The translations under genes were made by a program, and so were the position numbers. A stretch of DNA of 64,000 nt, from contig NZ_CANKYM010000003.1 in the NCBI RefSeq assembly GCF_947488185.1, positions 508,873 to 572,872 of the forward strand. Reading direction: 5' to 3'. This DNA is from an uncultured Roseobacter sp. GTDB lineage: Bacteria; Pseudomonadota; Alphaproteobacteria; Rhodobacterales; Rhodobacteraceae. The stretch's first letter is position 1; each line of letters begins with the position of its first letter. The notes under the pieces are model-generated. The model did no database searches. It saw only the letters and a program-made list of their open reading frames with translations, and was not told the DNA's origin. This document shows, piece by piece, positions 62,838 to 64,000 of this stretch.

Positions 62838-63434
62838 TTACTCGCCGTCGATTGCACTGAGCCAACGGGTCAGCGTGGAGCGGTCCGCGCCGATGCGGCG
62901 GGCGGCTTCGGAGATGGAGAGGCCGTTCTGGCGGATGCTTTGATGCGCCAATATTGCCGTTTCGATATTCAGCGCAGGCGGCCTGCCGAGCTTTGTGCCG
63001 CGCCGTTTCGTGGCCTGTAGTCCAGCCAATGTGTTTTCCACGATGAGGTCACGCTGGAACTCCGCAAAGGCGCTGAAAACGTGATAGATCAGCTTGCCGC
63101 CAGGCGTGGTGGTGTTGATGCCCTCACTCAGGCTGCAGAAATGGATGCCATCGTTTCTGAGCCGGACCAATAGATCAGAGAGATGCAGGACAGAGCGGCC
63201 CAGACGATCTAGCTTGAAGACAACAACAGTGTCACCTTCTCGCAGTTCGGAAAGCATCGCATCCAGCCCGCTACGGCTGGCTGTGCTGCCAGAGATGCCG
63301 TGATCCTCGAAAATTCTATCGCATGCCACATCGCTGAGTGCATCGCGCTGCATGCGGAGCTTTTGGTCTTTGGTGGATACGCGGGCATAGCCAATCCGTC
63401 GCCCGGTCGCGTGAATACTCGGCCAAATACTCAT
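62838..63434 (-). CDS. Serine recombinase of the Hin/Gin/resolvase family
   Basis: This 198-residue recombinase has the N-terminal catalytic core (RIGYARVSTKDQ with nucleophile S20; LDRLGRSVLHL), the long E helix and a C-terminal helix-turn-helix (SISEAARRIGADRSTLTRWL). The length matches DNA invertases (Hin about 190, Gin about 193). A GGAGG site lies 8 bases before the ATG. A 41-residue frame runs into its start. Two hix-like sites lie just upstream. Confidence 0.85.
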   Translation of the reverse strand: MSIWPSIHATGRRIGYARVSTKDQKLRMQRDALSDVACDRIFEDHGISGSTASRSGLDAMLSELREGDTVVVFKLDRLGRSVLHLSDLLVRLRNDGIHFCSLSEGINTTTPGGKLIYHVFSAFAEFQRDLIVENTLAGLQATKRRGTKLGRPPALNIETAILAHQSIRQNGLSISEAARRIGADRSTLTRWLSAIDGE

Positions 63435-63556
63435 GAGCTGGGCCTCCGGTGCTGCTCAAAAACGAACCTTTCTGAGCAAGACCGCTGTCGCACCGCTTTG
63501 ACCCGTTTTGCCGATGCGATGCGCCGCAAATCGCGGCTTTCCGTGTATACGCCCAT
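63431..63556 (-). CDS. Possible 41-residue leader ORF coupled to the recombinase
   Basis: On the minus strand a strong AGGAGG site precedes an ATG (63556). The peptide begins MGVYTESRDLRRIASAKRVK, is strongly basic, and ends at a TGA that overlaps the recombinase ATG by two bases (ATGA). It could be a leader peptide for translational coupling. It covers the left hix-like site. Confidence 0.45.
   Translation of the reverse strand: MGVYTESRDLRRIASAKRVKAVRQRSCSERFVFEQHRRPSS
63453..63478. other. hix-like 26-bp recombination site, left (central AA)
   Basis: The site has arms TGCTCA and TGAGCA around 14 bases. It matches the published hixC 26-mer (from memory) at 17 of 26 positions and the right site at 19 of 26. 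The central dinucleotide is AA. It lies 19 bases upstream of the recombinase start. Confidence 0.5.
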
Positions 63557-63579
63557 ATTTCCTCCTGTTAAAGTGCGGG

Positions 63580-63605
63580 TGATCAAAAACCTTCGTTTAT
63601 GATCA
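63580..63605. other. hix-like 26-bp recombination site, right (central TT)
   Basis: Arms TGATCA/TGATCA around 14 bases match the hixC 26-mer (from memory) at 21 of 26 positions, with the half ATCAAAAACC identical. The central dinucleotide is TT, opposite in orientation to the left site. It covers the start codon of the gene at 63599. Confidence 0.6.
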
Positions 63606-63943
63606 ATGTATTAAAGGCATCCGGCAAAGCGTTTCTGGCGGTTTGCCTAGTCTGTCCACAGCAATCTTTTGCCGATGGGTTCACCAGCGCGGATGTACTG
63701 GAATGGAGCGCAGACAAGCAGGACGGTTACTTTCAGGCCTCTGTCACCATGATCGGGATTGTCGCAACGCAAACGGGTGAGCATGGCCATATTGCGGAAT
63801 GCATTGATGCGTGGTTTGGCGGCGGCGACGCCAGCCAACCGCAGCGATCTGCCCGAATTTTAGAAGTGATGCGCGGATTGCCGGACTTTCACCCTCAAGC
63901 CGTCATCCTGGCCGTGATTGAGAAGGAGTGCGGGGATTTCTGA
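63599..63943 (+). CDS. Small secreted protein (possible Rap1a/Tai-like)
   Basis: This 114-residue protein has a signal peptide (ASGKAFLAVCLVCPQQSFA) and a mature part beginning DGFTSADVLEWSADKQDGY, which resembles the Rap1a/Tai immunity family; this is a weak match. No Shine-Dalgarno sequence precedes the ATG in the present orientation of the nearby segment, whereas AAAGG would lie 7 bases upstream if the segment were inverted. It may be part of the cargo beyond the window. Confidence 0.5.
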   Translation: MINVLKASGKAFLAVCLVCPQQSFADGFTSADVLEWSADKQDGYFQASVTMIGIVATQTGEHGHIAECIDAWFGGGDASQPQRSARILEVMRGLPDFHPQAVILAVIEKECGDF

Positions 63944-64000
63944 TATGGTTAGAGTTTTGGCACGACCAAGTCAGACGTAGCTTCTACGCTGGTCTTAGAG

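Overview
The window is from an alphaproteobacterium of the Rhodobacterales (Roseobacter group). The evidence is the high-GC coding style, the riboflavin, capsule, sigma-factor and cobalamin genes with Rhodobacterales-type small companions (DUF6476, DUF6324, MmcB, HlyU family), and a tRNA-His that lacks G-1 and has A73, an alphaproteobacterial trait. All assignments come from reading the sequence; no searches were run.

Bases 1-46250 look like core chromosome. In order: the end of a sarcosine oxidase operon (soxA 3' part, soxG); a macromolecular-synthesis pair dnaG-rpoD; small genes, then HlyU/YjbQ; nrdR-ribD; three capsule genes on the opposite strand (kpsC, an export lipoprotein, kpsS) that split the riboflavin cluster; ribE-ribBA-ribH-nusB; mmcB, DUF6324, a GNAT acetyltransferase and tRNA-His; a divergent DUF6476/rluD pair with overlapping start codons; rpoH behind a heat-shock-like promoter; an oxidoreductase; pepF; a metal-dependent amidohydrolase; a DNA ligase with its associated exonuclease; a lipase-like hydrolase and an SCP2 protein; a TPR protein, a SUV3-like helicase, an S4 protein, fdxA and carD; cobS/cobT; a KefB/C antiporter; an Lrp regulator divergent from hppD; a GspL/GspC-like membrane protein; a SIMPL protein; metY; and a glycosyltransferase-like protein.

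From about 46250 to the right edge the content changes to accessory DNA of mixed and partly lower GC, probably an integrated mobilizable element or plasmid. It carries mobC and a relaxase; two diverged copies of a small ribbon-helix-helix-like gene flanking a nucleotidyltransferase and a methyltransferase gene scrap; small membrane proteins; a hairpin-controlled 57-residue ORF; ardC (antirestriction) and a partner; an AAA ATPase plus subtilisin-like protease pair that matches the IetAS toxin-antitoxin/anti-phage architecture; a 1695-residue RTX protein with a predicted papain-like N-terminus, coupled to a small membrane protein; and a Hin/Gin-type serine recombinase next to two 26-bp hix-like sites.

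The accessory region combines mobilization (MobC/relaxase), evasion of host restriction (ArdC), element maintenance or phage defence (IetAS-like pair) and a secreted calcium-binding protein. The points most worth following are the possible invertible segment at 63453-63605, the IetAS-like pair in its mobile context, the RTX/membrane-protein pair, and several RNA-level switches (rpoD leader, rpoH promoter palindrome, Shine-Dalgarno-masking hairpin at 51010-51030).
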